Shown here: positions 16,609-30,300 of the stretch, in pieces
Layout of the letters: each line of letters begins with the position of its first letter
Numbering within the stretch: position 1 is the first letter of the stretch
DNA from: Tetraselmis striata
Lineage: Eukaryota; Chlorophyta; Chlorodendrophyceae; Chlorodendrales; Chlorodendraceae
Assembly: GCA_006384855.1 (NCBI GenBank)
Contig: VCJN01000418.1
Location: forward strand, 1 to 64,000
Direction of reading: 5' to 3'
Length of the DNA: 64,000 nt
Notes under the pieces: model-generated
Seen by the model: the letters and a program-made list of their open reading frames with translations, nothing else
Told to the model about the DNA's origin: nothing
The model's database searches: none
Program-made: the position numbers and the translations under genes

Positions 16609-18335
16609 CTCGTCGGCCTGTGTTGCTATGACCTGGGTCATTGGTTGCAAGCGTACTCGCCGCGGCGGATGGCCTACCCCATCGGGGCGGTGGTCCCCAT
16701 TGGTTATGGTCGTTCCTTGGCTTATTTAGTGCTTCCCTTGACCTTTTGGTTCCTGGGAACTTGGCGACTTCGTGGTTCCGTTGGCTTTTCCTTTGTTCTT
16801 GGCTCCATGGCCTCGTGCTCGAACTTGGTTTCAGGCTTATGTATCTCTTTTGCTGGCAACCTTTCATAGTTGTTAGTTATGTTTATAGTGCGCATATGTT
16901 AAAGGCCCGATGTAAAAAACAAGGGATGTACCTTGTTTCCAGTACCGCTATACCGGTACTGGTATAGTATTTGCCAATATAATTTATACATCCGTACCAC
17001 TCAGGCACTCTCGCAATATAGATTGAAAACAATAATTGACGATATACGCGGTAGGCGAGAATATACGCGCAGGATATACGCGCCGGCACCTGCCAGCTGA
17101 TATACTACGACCCAAAATATGATTGTTGAATGATAAAATGGTTATAATATCATCGAATAATACCTGATGATAACAATCTGAATTTATTATCGTTGTGCAT
17201 CGGCACACACTCCCGTAATTTTATCAAACTTGAAAAAAAAGTATATGTAATTTTCATTTGAAAAGTAAAATTGTATGTAGTCTTACACTTAACCACAAAC
17301 TTCTGGAAGGGCTTGGCTGTAGGTCTCCTCGTGCCCTGCCTAGGGCTGTGACTAGGGTCTGAAATCTAACCGATCAGGTGCCCTATCTGAATTTCCAAAA
17401 TGGATATGGAACCCCATGTGAAACCCTAAATTAACAGATAGGTCTTGGGCTGTCCCTGTCGTCGTGGGCCCGCAGATATGGCAGAAGCTACCGCAGAGGC
17501 GCAGGGGATGGGATCCCTTCTCATGAAGCGGGTTTAGGGGCAACTTCCCAACCCAGACCTGGGGCTGGGTGCCCAGGGCTGGGCCATAGAGTTGTATGAG
17601 GGGCTTAGCCCATGAGTAGTCACTGTGCGAGCTCCTGCGGGGCGGGGGGTATCCGTAGGGACGCAGCCTTCAGAGGGCTGCACGGAGTGCACGCTACGGG
17701 AAATGCACAAGCAGCCGGCCCAATGCGAGTTCTTGCAGACGGGCCGAGAGACAGCTGGCCTGTGTAGCTTTTAAAAAAACTAACAGGAATTAAGTTCTAA
17801 CAAATTAACAGATTGTAACTTTCAACTATAAAATATATCTATGAGCAGCCATGTGCTTGCTTATGCGCAACAGCGTTGTGTCGGCAGCCGCAAAGGCCCG
17901 GTTTATTCTTTCCAGAATCTCAATGTAAACCATATACCAGTGAAATTGTCCATGTCATGCGTAAACGATGAGGGTCGGTGATATTTGTAGCAGCTAGCCT
18001 GCGTCAGATGCTGAGGCAATCAGGCAGTGGCAGATGGATAGTAACAAATTAAAAAACAGCAGATAATTATCTAGCACATAGGTAAGCACGTCTCTCTCTG
18101 ATGGACAGGAGACAGCCCACCAGATCCAGGCCCGTGCGGCACAGACTTCCTTAGGGTGGGGGAGGGCGGGGAAAGGGGGGGGGGGGGGGGGGGCAAGGGT
18201 CATACCAGCCCCCCTGCCCCTCTCCTTCCTCCCTCCCTTAAACATACCCCAATTTGCGTCGACGTGGTGCTCATTGACGCACCCTAGTGGCCACGACCTA
18301 TTGCCCTGTGGCCTTCATCCCGCGGCTAGGAGCTT
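16609..18335. other. Intergenic, AT-rich centre, poly-G near 18180
   Basis: Sequence 16900-17300 is AT-rich, with short repeats of a CCGGTACTGGTA-type motif (also near 15740). The remainder has no convincing coding potential. A poly-G run near 18177-18194 lies 140 bases past the stop codon of the giant gene. The region presumably includes that gene's 3' UTR and terminator. Confidence 0.45.
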
Positions 18336-21300
18336 TCACGTGTTGTAGATAGCATACGACTTGTAGCCGCCCTTTATCTCCACCATGCTGTAGCCGGCAC
18401 CTGTACTCTGCGTGCCTGACGCCTGGGTGTACGTAACTGCAATGGTGAACGTGCCGCCAGAAAAGGTGACCGAATTGCTGAGCGTGGCGCCCGCAGTAGT
18501 GTAGGCGTTTGTCATAGCAGTATTAGACATCAGCTGTGCGCTGGTGCCGGAATAGTGCAGCAGGTACTCTCCCTGCCAGATGATGACAGCATCTGAGAAC
18601 ACAATCTCCATGAGGACCTCCACATAGCAACCGCGGTAGTTGTCCAGCGTGATGTCAACCACGTTGCGCTTTGTGCCTGAGGACACCGTCAGGCCGTTGG
18701 CGTTGTTGCTGCCTGCAATTGTGTACAGTGCGTTGGCAGTGTCGGCCACCGAGGAACTTGTCTTGAACAGATTGTACCCAAGGTCGATCTCCGGGTTTGC
18801 ATACATGGCACCGTCATCGTCCACCAGCAGGCGGGTCTCGGACAGGCCGTAGAAGAGCTGGCTGACAGTGATGTCACCGGCCTCTCCAGTGGCAGTATCG
18901 CCAGACGAGATGATGGTATGTGAGGTTGAAGTAATCTCCGCCGTGTCGCCCTTGACTGTGGTCGTGGCGCCGAGGTCAGAGGTGTCGATGGTAACATCGC
19001 CAGTGGAGGCGTCTGCTGCGAGCACTGCAGTTGAGCCGACTGTAATGTATAGCGCCCTGTTTGTTGCCGGCTTCAGCGTGACATCACCGGCGCTCGAGAG
19101 TGTGATGGCTCCTGAAGATAGCAGAGAGATTAGCGATAAGCCGTCAATGGGTGAACAAAGCTTAAGGGGTTTCAGGCAGAGCATAGGATGGAAGAGAATC
19201 GCTGCCTACCTGAAACAGCAGAGGAGCTCAGCGTCACTGCGCCGGTAGTTGCTGCAGACAGGACGCTGGTGGAGCCCTGCTCGATGGAAAGCGCATAACT
19301 ACTGGATGCCTTCAGCGTAACGTCCGCGCCTCCATGGTAGGTGACAGCGTCTCCAGACGGTGAAGAGAACGCCGAGCTGTAGACTGTGTCGCCCGCATAT
19401 AAGCTCTTGGCAACACCAAGTCCGCCAGATACCTTAAATGCGCCGGTGGTGGCAGAGGTTGCAGCTGTTGTGGACGTCAGGCTCAACGCACCGCCAAGGA
19501 CAGTGTCCATACGTACTGCGAGACCACCCTGGATCATTACTGAAGCGGTACTTGCATCGACGGCGTTGGTAGGGTCCCCAAAGGTGGCGGTGCCGCTAAA
19601 CATGGATGGCTCCGCAACGGCCAGGCCATAGTAGACGCTAAGGAAACCACGGACGTCAGCATCGGAGGCCACATCTAGAGCACCACCAACGTAGGTGTCT
19701 TTCAAGATGCCCACGCCACCGGAGACAGTAAGAGCACCACTTGTTGCAGACGTTGAGCCCATAGTATCTTCAACAGCCACTGATCCTCCAATAATGGCAT
19801 TTTTTGCAACGCCTAGGCCGCCAAAGATAACAGTCCCTGCAACAGTGGTGGAGGTGGCCACAGTGGTGTCCTCAACAGTGAGGCCACCTCCTATTGTTGC
19901 CGCCTTCGCAATGCCAACACCTCCAGAAACGATCACTGCTCCTGTTGCTGTAGACGTAGAGTCCGTCGTGTCAGTAATAGACATCTCACTGCTCAGCTGA
20001 AGAGAAGCATCAATCTTGCCCTCCAGAACCAGATCACCGCCGATGTACACATCCTTTGCCACGCCCAGGCCTCCAGCCATGGTCACTGCTGCTGATGTTG
20101 TTGAGGTGGCCTCAGTGGTGTCCAGCATGCTGACCTGCCTGCCCAGGGTGGCCTCCAGACCCACATTCAGGCCGTAGTACACATCCAGGTTCTGCTCCAG
20201 CACAGTGTCTCCGCCGATGTAGGTCTGCCCAGCCACGCCCAGACCGCCCCATGCCACCACAGAGCCAGTGCCAGTGCTGGTGGACTCCTGCAGGCCCTCC
20301 ACCACCAGGTCGCCGCCCAAAAAGGTGTCCTTGGCCACGCCCAGGCCGCCCTGCAGCACCAGGCTGCCGCTGTTGGTGCTGGTGGACTGCGACTCATCGG
20401 TGACAGTCATGATGCCTCCAAAGTAGGATGCCCTGGCCACACCCAGCCCGCCATAGGTCACCACAGAGGCGGAGCTGGTGGAGGTGGCATCAGTGGTGTC
20501 ATGGACAGTCAGGGTGCCGCCCAGGTTGGCGCTCAGCTCCACACCCAGGCCGCCCTCCAGCACCAGGGCGCCGGTGTCCTTGTCAGTAGACTCGGTGGTG
20601 TCCAGCAGCGTGAGATCTGCGTCAATCTTGCCCTCCAGAACCAGATCACCGCCGATGTACACATCCTTTGCCACGCCCAGGCCTCCAGCCATGGTCACTG
20701 CTGCTGCTGTTGTTGAGGTGGCCTCAGTGGTATCCAACATGCTGACCTGCCTGCCCAGGGTGGCCTCCAGACCCACATTCAGGCCGTAGTACACATCCAG
20801 GTTCTGCTCCAGCACAGTGTCTCCGCCGATGTAGGTCTGCCCGGCCACACCCAGACCGCCCCATGCTACCACAGAGCCAGTGCCAGTGCTGGTGGACTCC
20901 TGCAGGCCCTCCACCACCAGGTCGCCGCCCAAAAAGGTGTCCTTGGCCACGCCCAGGCCGCCCTGCAGCACCAGGCTGCCGCTGTCGGTGCTGGTGGACT
21001 GCGACTCATCGGTGACAGTCATGATGCCTCCAAAGTAGGATGCCCTGGCCACACCCAGCCCGCCATAGGTCACCACAGAGGCGGAGCTGGTAGAGGTGGC
21101 ATCAGTGGTGTCATGGACAGTCAGGGTGCCGCCCAGGTTGGCGCTCAGCTCCACACCCAGGCCGCCCTCCAGCACCAGGGCACCGGTGTCCTTGTCAGTA
21201 GACTCGGTGCTGTCCAGGAGAGTGAGATCTGCGTCAATCTTGCCCTCCAGGACCAGATCACCGCCGATGTACACATCCTTTGCCACGCCCAGGCCTCCAG

Positions 21301-24300
21301 CCATGGTCACTGCTGCTGCTGTTGTTGAGGTGGCCTCAGTGGTGTCCAACATGCTGACCTGCCTGCCCAGGGTGGCCTCCAGACCCACATTCAGGCCGTA
21401 GTACACATCCAGGTTCTGCTCCAGCACAGTGTCGCCGCCGATGTAGGTCTGCCCGGCCACACCCAGACCGCCCCATGCCACCACAGAGCCAGTGCCAGTG
21501 CTGGTGGACTCCTGCAGGCCCTCCACCACCAGGTCGCCGCCCAAAAAGGTGTCCTTGGCCACGCCCAGGCCGCCCTGCAGCACCAGGCTGCCGCTGTTGG
21601 TGCTGGTGGACTGCGACTCATCGGTGACAGTCATGATGCCTCCAAAGTAGGATGCCCTGGCCACACCCAGCCCGCCATAGGTCACCACAGAGGCGGAGCT
21701 GGTGGAGGTGGCATCAGTGGTGTCATGGACAGTCAGGGTGCCGCCCAGATTGGCGCTCAGCTCCACACCCAGGCCGCCCTCCAGCACCAGGGCGCCGGTG
21801 TCTTTGTCAGTAGACTCGGTGGTGTCCAGCAGCGTGAGATCTGCGTCAATCTTGCCCTCCAGGACCAGATCACCGCCGATGTACACATCCTTTGCCACGC
21901 CCAGGCCTCCAGCCATGGTCACTGCTGCTGCTGTTGTTGAGGTGGCCTCAGTGGTGTCCAACATGCTGACCTGCCTGCCCAGGGTGGCCTCCAGACCCAC
22001 ATTCAGGCCGTAGTACACATCCAGGTTCTGCTCCAGCACAGTGTCTCCGCCGATGTAGGTCTGCCCGGCCACACCCAGACCGCCCCATGCCACCACAGAG
22101 CCAGTGCCAGTGCTGGTGGACTCCTGCAGGCCCTCCACCACCAGGTCGCCGCCCAAAAAGGTGTCCTTGGCCACGCCCAGGCCGCCCTGCAGCACCAGGC
22201 TGCCGCTGTTGGTGCTGGTGGACTGCGACTCATCGGTGACAGTCATGATGCCTCCAAAGTAGGATGCCCTGGCCACACCCAGCCCACCATAGGTCACCAC
22301 AGAGGCGGAGCTGGTGGAGGTGGCATCAGTGGTGTCATGGACAGTCAGGGTGCCGCCCAGATTGGCGCTCAGCTCCACACCCAGGCCGCCCTCCAGCACC
22401 AGGGCGCCGGTGTCTTTGTCAGTAGACTCGGTGGTGTCCAGCAGCGTGAGATCTGCGTCAATCTTGCCCTCCAGGACCAGATCACCGCCGATGTACACAT
22501 CCTTTGCCACGCCCAGGCCTCCAGCCATGGTCACTGCTGCTGCTGTTGTTGAGGTGGCCTCAGTGGTGTCCAACATGCTGACCTGCCTGCCCAGGGTGGC
22601 CTCCAGACCCACATTCAGGCCGTAGTACACATCCAGGTTCTGCTCCAGCACAGTGTCTCCGCCGATGTAGGTCTGCCCGGCCACACCCAGACCGCCCCAT
22701 GCCACCACAGAGCCAGTGCCAGTGCTGGTGGACTCCTGCAGGCCCTCCACCACCAGGTCGCCGCCCAAAAAGGTGTCCTTGGCCACGCCCAGGCCGCCCT
22801 GCAGCACCAGGCTGCCGCTGTTGGTGCTGGTGGACTGCGACTCATCGGTGACAGTCATGATGCCTCCAAAGTAGGATGCCCTGGCCACACCCAGCCCACC
22901 ATAGGTCACCACAGAGGCGGAGCTGGTGGAGGTGGCATCAGTGGTGTCATGGACAGTCAGGGTGCCGCCCAGATTGGCGCTCAGCTCCACACCCAGGCCG
23001 CCCTCCAGCACCAGGGCGCCGGTGTCTTTGTCAGTAGACTCGGTGGTGTCCAGCAGCGTGAGATCTGCGTCAATCTTGCCCTCCAGGACCAGATCACCGC
23101 CGATGTACACATCCTTCATGACGCCCAGGCCTCCAGCCATGGTCACTGCTGCTGCTGTTGTTGAGGTGGCCTCAGTGGTATCCAACATGCTGACCTGCCT
23201 GCCAAGGGTGGCCTCCAGACCCACATTCAGGCCGTAGTACACATCCAGGTTCTGCTCCAGCACAGTGTCTCCGCCGATGTAGGTCTGCCCGGCCACACCC
23301 AGACCGCCCCATGCCACCACAGAGCCAGTGCCAGTGCTGGTGGACTCCTGCAGGCCCTCCACCACCAGGTCGCCGCCCATAAAGGTGTCCTTGGCCACGC
23401 CCAGGCCGCCCTGCAGCACCAGGCTGCCGCTGTTGGTGCTGGTGGACTGCGACTCATCGGTGACAGTCATGATGCCTCCAAAGTAGGATGCCCTGGCCAC
23501 ACCCAGCCCACCATAGGTCACCACAGAGGCGGAGCTGGTGGAGGTGGCATCAGTGGTGTCATGGACAGTCAGGGTGCCGCCCAGATTGGCGCTCAGCTCC
23601 ACACCCAGGCCGCCCTCCAGCACCAGGGCGCCGGTGTCCTTGTCAGTAGACTCGGTGGTGTCCAGCAGCGTGAGATCTGCGTCAATCTTGCCCTCCAGGA
23701 CCAGATCACCGCCGATGTACACATCCTTTGCCACGCCCAGGCCTCCAGCCATGGTCACTGCTGCTGCTGTTGTTGAGGTGGCCTCAGTGGTATCCAACAT
23801 GCTGACCTGCCTCCCCAGGGTGGCCTCCAGACCCACATTCAGGCCGTAGTACACATCCAGGTTCTGCTCCAGCACAGTGTCGCCGCCGATGTAGGTCTGG
23901 CCGGCCACACCCAGACCGCCCCATGCCACCACAGAGCCAGTGCCAGTGCTGGTGGACTCCTGCAGGCCCTCCACCACCAGGTCGCCGCCCAAAAAGGTGT
24001 CCTTGGCCCACGCCCAGGCCGCCCTGCAGCACCAGGCTGCCGCTGTTGGTGCTGGTGGACTGCGACTCATCGGTGACAGTCATGATGCCTCCAAAGTAGG
24101 ATGCCCTGGCCACACCCAGCCCGCCATAGGTCACCACAGAGGCGGAGCTGGTGGAGGTGGCATCAGTGGTGTCATGGACAGTCAGGGTGCCGCCCAGGTT
24201 GGCGCTCAGCTCCACACCCAGGCCGCCCTCCAGCACCAGGGCGCCGGTGTCCTTGTCAGTAGACTCGGTGGTGTCCAGCAGCGTGAGATCTGCGTCAATC

Positions 24301-27300
24301 TTGCCCTCCAGGACCAGATCACCGCCGATGTACACATCCTTTGCCACGCCCAGGCCTCCAGCCATGGTCACTGCTGCTGCTGTTGTTGAGGTGGCCTCAG
24401 TGGTGTCCAACATGCTGACCTGCCTGCCAAGGGTGGCCTCCAGACCCACATTCAGGCCGTAGTACACATCCAGGTTCTGCTCCAGCACAGTGTCGCCGCC
24501 GATGTAGGTCTGCCCGGCCACACCCAGACCGCCCCATGCCACCACAGAGCCAGTGCCAGTGCTGGTGGACTCCTGCAGGCCCTCCACCACCAGGTCGCCG
24601 CCCAAAAAGGTGTCCTTGGCCACGCCCAGGCCGCCCTGCAGCACCAGGCTGCCGCTGTTGGTGCTGGTGGACTGCGACTCATCGGTGACAGTCATGATGC
24701 CTCCAAAGTAGGATGCCCTGGCCACACCCAGCCCGCCATAGGTCACCACAGAGGCGGAGCTGGTGGAGGTGGCATCAGTGGTGTCATGGACAGTCAGGGT
24801 GCCGCCCAGATTGGCGCTCAGCTCCACACCCAGGCCGCCCTCCAGCACCAGGGAGCCGGTGTCCTTGTCAGTAGACTCGGTGGTGTCCAGCAGCGTGAGA
24901 TCTGCGTCAATCTTGCCCTCCAGGACCAGATCACCGCCGATGTACACATCCTTTGCCACGCCCAGGCCTCCAGCCATGGTCACTGCTGCTGCTGTTGTTG
25001 AGGTGGCCTCAGTGGTGTCCAACATGCTGACTTGCTTGCCCAGGGTGGCCTCCAGACCCACATTCAGGCCGTAGTACACATCCAGGTTCTGCTCCAGCAC
25101 AGTGTCGCCGCCGATGTAGGTCTGCCCGGCCACACCCAGACCGCCCCATGCCACCACAGAGCCAGTGCCAGTGCTGGTGGACTCCTGCAGGCCCTCCACC
25201 ACCAGGTCGCCGCCCATAAAGGTGTCCTTGGCCACGCCCAGGCCGCCCTGCAGCACCAGGCTGCCGCTGTTGGTGCTGGTGGACTGCGACTCATCGGTGA
25301 CAGTCATGATGCCTCCAAAGTAGGATGCCCTGGCCACACCCAGCCCGCCATAGGTCACCACAGAGGCGGAGCTGGTGGAGGTGGCATCAGTGGTGTCATG
25401 GACAGTCAGGGTGCCGCCCAGATTGGCGCTCAGCTCCACACCCAGGCCGCCCTCCAGCACCAGGGCGCCGGTGTCCTTGTCAGTAGACTCGGTGGTGTCC
25501 AGCAGCGTGAGATCTGCGTCAATCTTGCCCTCCAGGACCAGATCACCGCCGATGTACACATCCTTTGCCACGCCCAGGCCTCCAGCCATGGTCACTGCTG
25601 CTGCTGTTGTTGAGGTGGCCTCAGTGGTGTCCAACATGCTGACCTGCCTACCCAGGGTGGCCTCCAGACCCACATTCAGGCCGTAGTACACATCCAGGTT
25701 CTGCTCCAGCACAGTGTCGCCGCCGATGTAGGTCTGCCCGGCCACACCCAGACCGCCCCATGCCACCACAGAGCCAGTGCCAGTGCTGGTGGACTCCTGC
25801 AGGCCCTCCACCACCAGGTCGCCGCCCAAAAAGGTGTCCTTGGCCACGCCCAGGCCGCCCTGCAGCACCAGGCTGCCGCTGTTGGTGCTGGTGGACTGCG
25901 ACTCATCGGTGACAGTCATGATGCCTCCAAAGTAGGATGCCCTGGCCACACCCAGCCCGCCATAGGTCACCACAGAGGCGGAGCTGGTGGAGGTGGCATC
26001 AGTGGTGTCATGGACAGTCAGGGTGCCGCCCAGGTTGGCGCTCAGCTCCACACCCAGGCCGCCCTCCAGCACCAGGGCGCCGGTGTCCTTGTCAGTAGAC
26101 TCGGTGGTGTCCAGCAGCGTGAGATCTGCGTCAATCTTGCCCTCCAGGACCAGATCACCGCCGATGTACACATCCTTTGCCACGCCCAGGCCTCCAGCCA
26201 TGGTCACTGCTGCTGCTGTTGTTGAGGTGGCCTCAGTGGTGTCCAACATGCTGACCTGCCTGCCAAGGGTGGCCTCCAGACCCACATTCAGGCCGTAGTA
26301 CACATCCAGGTTCTGCTCCAGCACAGTGTCTCCGCCGATGTAGGTCTCCCCAGCCACGCCCAGACCGCCCCATGCCACCACAGAGCCAGTGCCAGTGCTG
26401 GTGGACTCCTGCAGGCCCTCCACCACCAGGTCGCCGCCCAAAAAGGTGTCCTTGGCCACGCCCAGGCCGCCCTGCAGCACCAGGCTGCCGCTGTTGGTGC
26501 TGGTGGACTGCGACTCATCGGTGACAGTCATGATGCCGCCAAAGTAGGATGCCCTGGCCACACCCAGCCCGCCATAGGTCACCACAGAGGCGGAGCTGGT
26601 GGAGGTGGCATCAGTGGTGTCATGGACAGTCAGGGTGCCACCAATGTTGGCACTCTTCCCCACACCCAGGCCGCCCTCAGTGAGGAGGGCTCCGGTGTCT
26701 TTGTCAGTGGAGTCAGTGGTGTCAGTGAACTGGATGTTGTCCCGCACGTAGAGCTCACCACCAATGTACACATCCTTCATGACGCCCAGGCCTCCAGCCA
26801 TTGTGACAGCAGCAGATGACTTGGACGTGGCGTCTGTGGTGTCCAGGAACTGGACAGCCCCACCAATGGTGGCCTCCAGACCCACATTCAGGCCGTAGTA
26901 CACATCCAGGTTCTGCTCCAGCACAGTGTCGCCGCCGATGTAGGTCTGCCCGGCCACACCCAGACCGCCCCATGCCACCACAGAGCCAGTGCCAGTGCTG
27001 GTGGACTCCTGCAGGCCCTCCACCACCAGGTCGCCGCCCAAAAAGGTGTCCTTGGCCACGCCCAGGCCGCCCTGCAGCACCAGGCTGCCGCTGTTGGTGC
27101 TGGTGGACTGCGACTCATCGGTGACAGTCATGATGCCGCCAAAGTAGGATGCCCTGGCCACACCCAGCCCGCCATAGGTCACCACAGAGGCGGAGCTGGT
27201 GGAGGTGGCATCAGTGGTGTCATGGACAGTCAGGGTGCCGCCCAGATTGGCGCTCAGCTCCACACCCAGGCCGCCCTCCAGCACCAGGGAGCCGGTGTCC

Positions 27301-30300
27301 TTGTCAGTAGACTCGGTGGTGTCCAGCAGCGTGAGATCTGCGTCAATCTTGCCCTCCAGGACCAGATCACCGCCGATGTACACATCCTTTGCCACGCCCA
27401 GGCCTCCAGCCATGGTCACTGCTGCTGCTGTTGTTGAGGTGGCCTCAGTGGTGTCCAACATGCTGACTTGCTTGCCCAGGGTGGCCTCCAGACCCACATT
27501 CAGGCCGTAGTACACATCCAGGTTCTGCTCCAGCACAGTGTCGCCGCCGATGTAGGTCTGCCCGGCCACACCCAGACCGCCCCATGCCACCACAGAGCCA
27601 GTGCCAGTGCTGGTGGACTCCTGCAGGCCCTCCACCACCAGGTCGCCGCCCAAAAAGGTGTCCTTGGCCACGCCCAGGCCGCCCTGCAGCACCAGGCTGC
27701 CGCTGTTGGTGCTGGTGGACTGCGACTCATCGGTGACAGTCATGATGCCTCCAAAGTAGGATGCCCTGGCCACACCCAGCCCGCCATAGGTCACCACAGA
27801 GGCGGAGCTGGTGGAGGTGGCATCAGTGGTGTCATGGACAGTCAGGGTGCCGCCCAGGTTGGCGCTCAGCTCCACACCCAGGCCGCCCTCCAGCACCAGG
27901 GAGCCGGTGTCCTTGTCAGTAGACTCGGTGGTGTCCAGCAGCGTGAGATCTGCGTCAATCTTGCCCTCCAGGACCAGATCACCGCCGATGTACACATCCT
28001 TTGCCACGCCCAGGCCTCCAGCCATGGTCACTGCTGCTGCTGTTGTTGAGGTGGCCTCAGTGGTGTCCAACATGCTGACCTGCCTGCCCAGGGTGGCCTC
28101 CAGACCCACATTCAGGCCGTAGTACACATCCAGGTTCTGCTCCAGCACAGTGTCGCCGCCGATGTAGGTCTGCCCGGCCACACCCAGACCGCCCCATGCC
28201 ACCACAGAGCCAGTGCCAGTGCTGGTGGACTCCTGCAGGCCCTCCACCACCAGGTCGCCGCCCAAAAAGGTGTCCTTGGCCACGCCCAGGCCGCCCTGCA
28301 GCACCAGGCTGCCGCTGTTGGTGCTGGTGGACTGCGACTCATCGGTGACAGTCATGATGCCTCCAAAGTAGGATGCCCTGGCCACACCCAGCCCGCCATA
28401 GGTCACCACAGAGGCGGAGCTGGTGGAGGTGGCATCAGTGGTGTCATGGACAGTCAGGGTGCCGCCCAGGTTGGCGCTCAGCTCCACACCCAGGCCGCCC
28501 TCCAGCACCAGGGAGCCGGTGTCCTTGTCAGTAGACTCGGTGGTGTCCAGCAGCGTGAGATCTGCGTCAATCTTGCCCTCCAGGACCAGATCACCGCCGA
28601 TGTACACATCCTTCATGACGCCCAGGCCTCCAGCCATGGTCACTGCTGCTGCTGTTGTTGAGGTGGCCTCAGTGGTGTCCAACATGCTGACCTGCCTGCC
28701 CAGGGTGGCCTCCAGACCCACATTCAGGCCGTAGTACACATCCAGGTTCTGCTCCAGCACAGTGTCGCCGCCGATGTAGGTCTGCCCGGCCACACCCAGA
28801 CCGCCCCATGCCACCACAGAGCCAGTGCCAGTGCTGGTGGACTCCTGCAGGCCCTCCACCACCAGGTCGCCGCCCAAAAAGGTGTCCTTGCCCACGCCCA
28901 GGCCGCCCTGCAGCACCAGGCTGCCGCTGTTGGTGCTGGTGGACTGCGACTCATCGGTGACAGTCATGATGCCTCCAAAGTAGGATGCCCTGGCCACACC
29001 CAGCCCGCCATAGGTCACCACAGAGGCGGAGCTGGTGGAGATGGCATCAGTGGTGTCATGGACAGTCAGGGTGCCGCCCAGGTTGGCGCTCAGCTCCACA
29101 CCCAGGCCGCCCTCCAGCACCAGGGAGCCGGTGTCCTTGTCAGTAGACTCGGTGGTGTCCAGCAGCGTGAGATCTGCGTCAATCTTGCCCTCCAGGACCA
29201 GATCACCGCCGATGTACACATCCTTCATGACGCCCAGGCCTCCAGCCATGGTCACTGCTGCTGCTGTTGTTGAGGTGGCCTCAGTGGTGTCCAACATGCT
29301 GACCTGCCTGCCCAGGGTGGCCTCCAGACCCACATTCAGGCCGTAGTACACATCCAGGTTCTGCTCCAGCACAGTGTCGCCGCCGATGTAGGTCTGCCCG
29401 GCCACACCCAGACCGCCCCATGCCACCACAGAGCCAGTGCCAGTGCTGGTGGACTCCTGCAGGCCCTCCACCACCAGGTCGCCGCCCAAAAAGGTGTCCT
29501 TGCCCACGCCCAGGCCGCCCTGCAGCACCAGGCTGCCGCTGTTGGTGCTGGTGGACTGCGACTCATCGGTGACAGTCATGATGCCTCCAAAGTAGGATGC
29601 CCTGGCCACACCCAGCCCGCCATAGGTCACCACAGAGGCGGAGCTGGTGGAGGTGGCATCAGTGGTGTCATGGACAGTCAGGGTGCCGCCCAGGTTGGCG
29701 CTCAGCTCCACACCCAGGCCGCCCTCCAGCACCAGGGCGCCGGTGTCCTTGTCAGTAGACTCGGTGGTGTCCAGCAGCGTGAGATCTGCGTCAATCTTGC
29801 CCTCCAGGACCAGATCACCGCCGATGTACACATCCTTTGCCACGCCCAGGCCTCCAGCCATGGTCACTGCTGCTGCTGTTGTTGAGGTGGCCTCAGTGGT
29901 GTCCAACATGCTGACTTGCCTGCCCAGGGTGGCCTCCAGACCCACATTCAGGCCGTAGTACACATCCAGGTTCTGCTCCAGCACAGTGTCTCCGCCGATG
30001 TAGGTCTCCCCAGCCACGCCCAGACCGCCCCATGCCACCACAGAGCCAGTGCCAGTGCTGGTGGACTCCTGCAGGCCCTCCACCACCAGGTCGCCGCCCA
30101 AAAAGGTGTCCTTGCCCACGCCCAGGCCGCCCTGCAGCACCAGGCTGCCGCTGTCGGTGCTGGTGGACTGCGACTCATCGGTGACAGTCATGATGCCGCC
30201 AAAGTAGGATGCCCTGGCCACACCCAGCCCGCCATAGGTCACCACAGAGGCGGAGCTGGTGGAGGTGGCATCAGTGGTGTCATGGACAGTCAGGGTGCCA

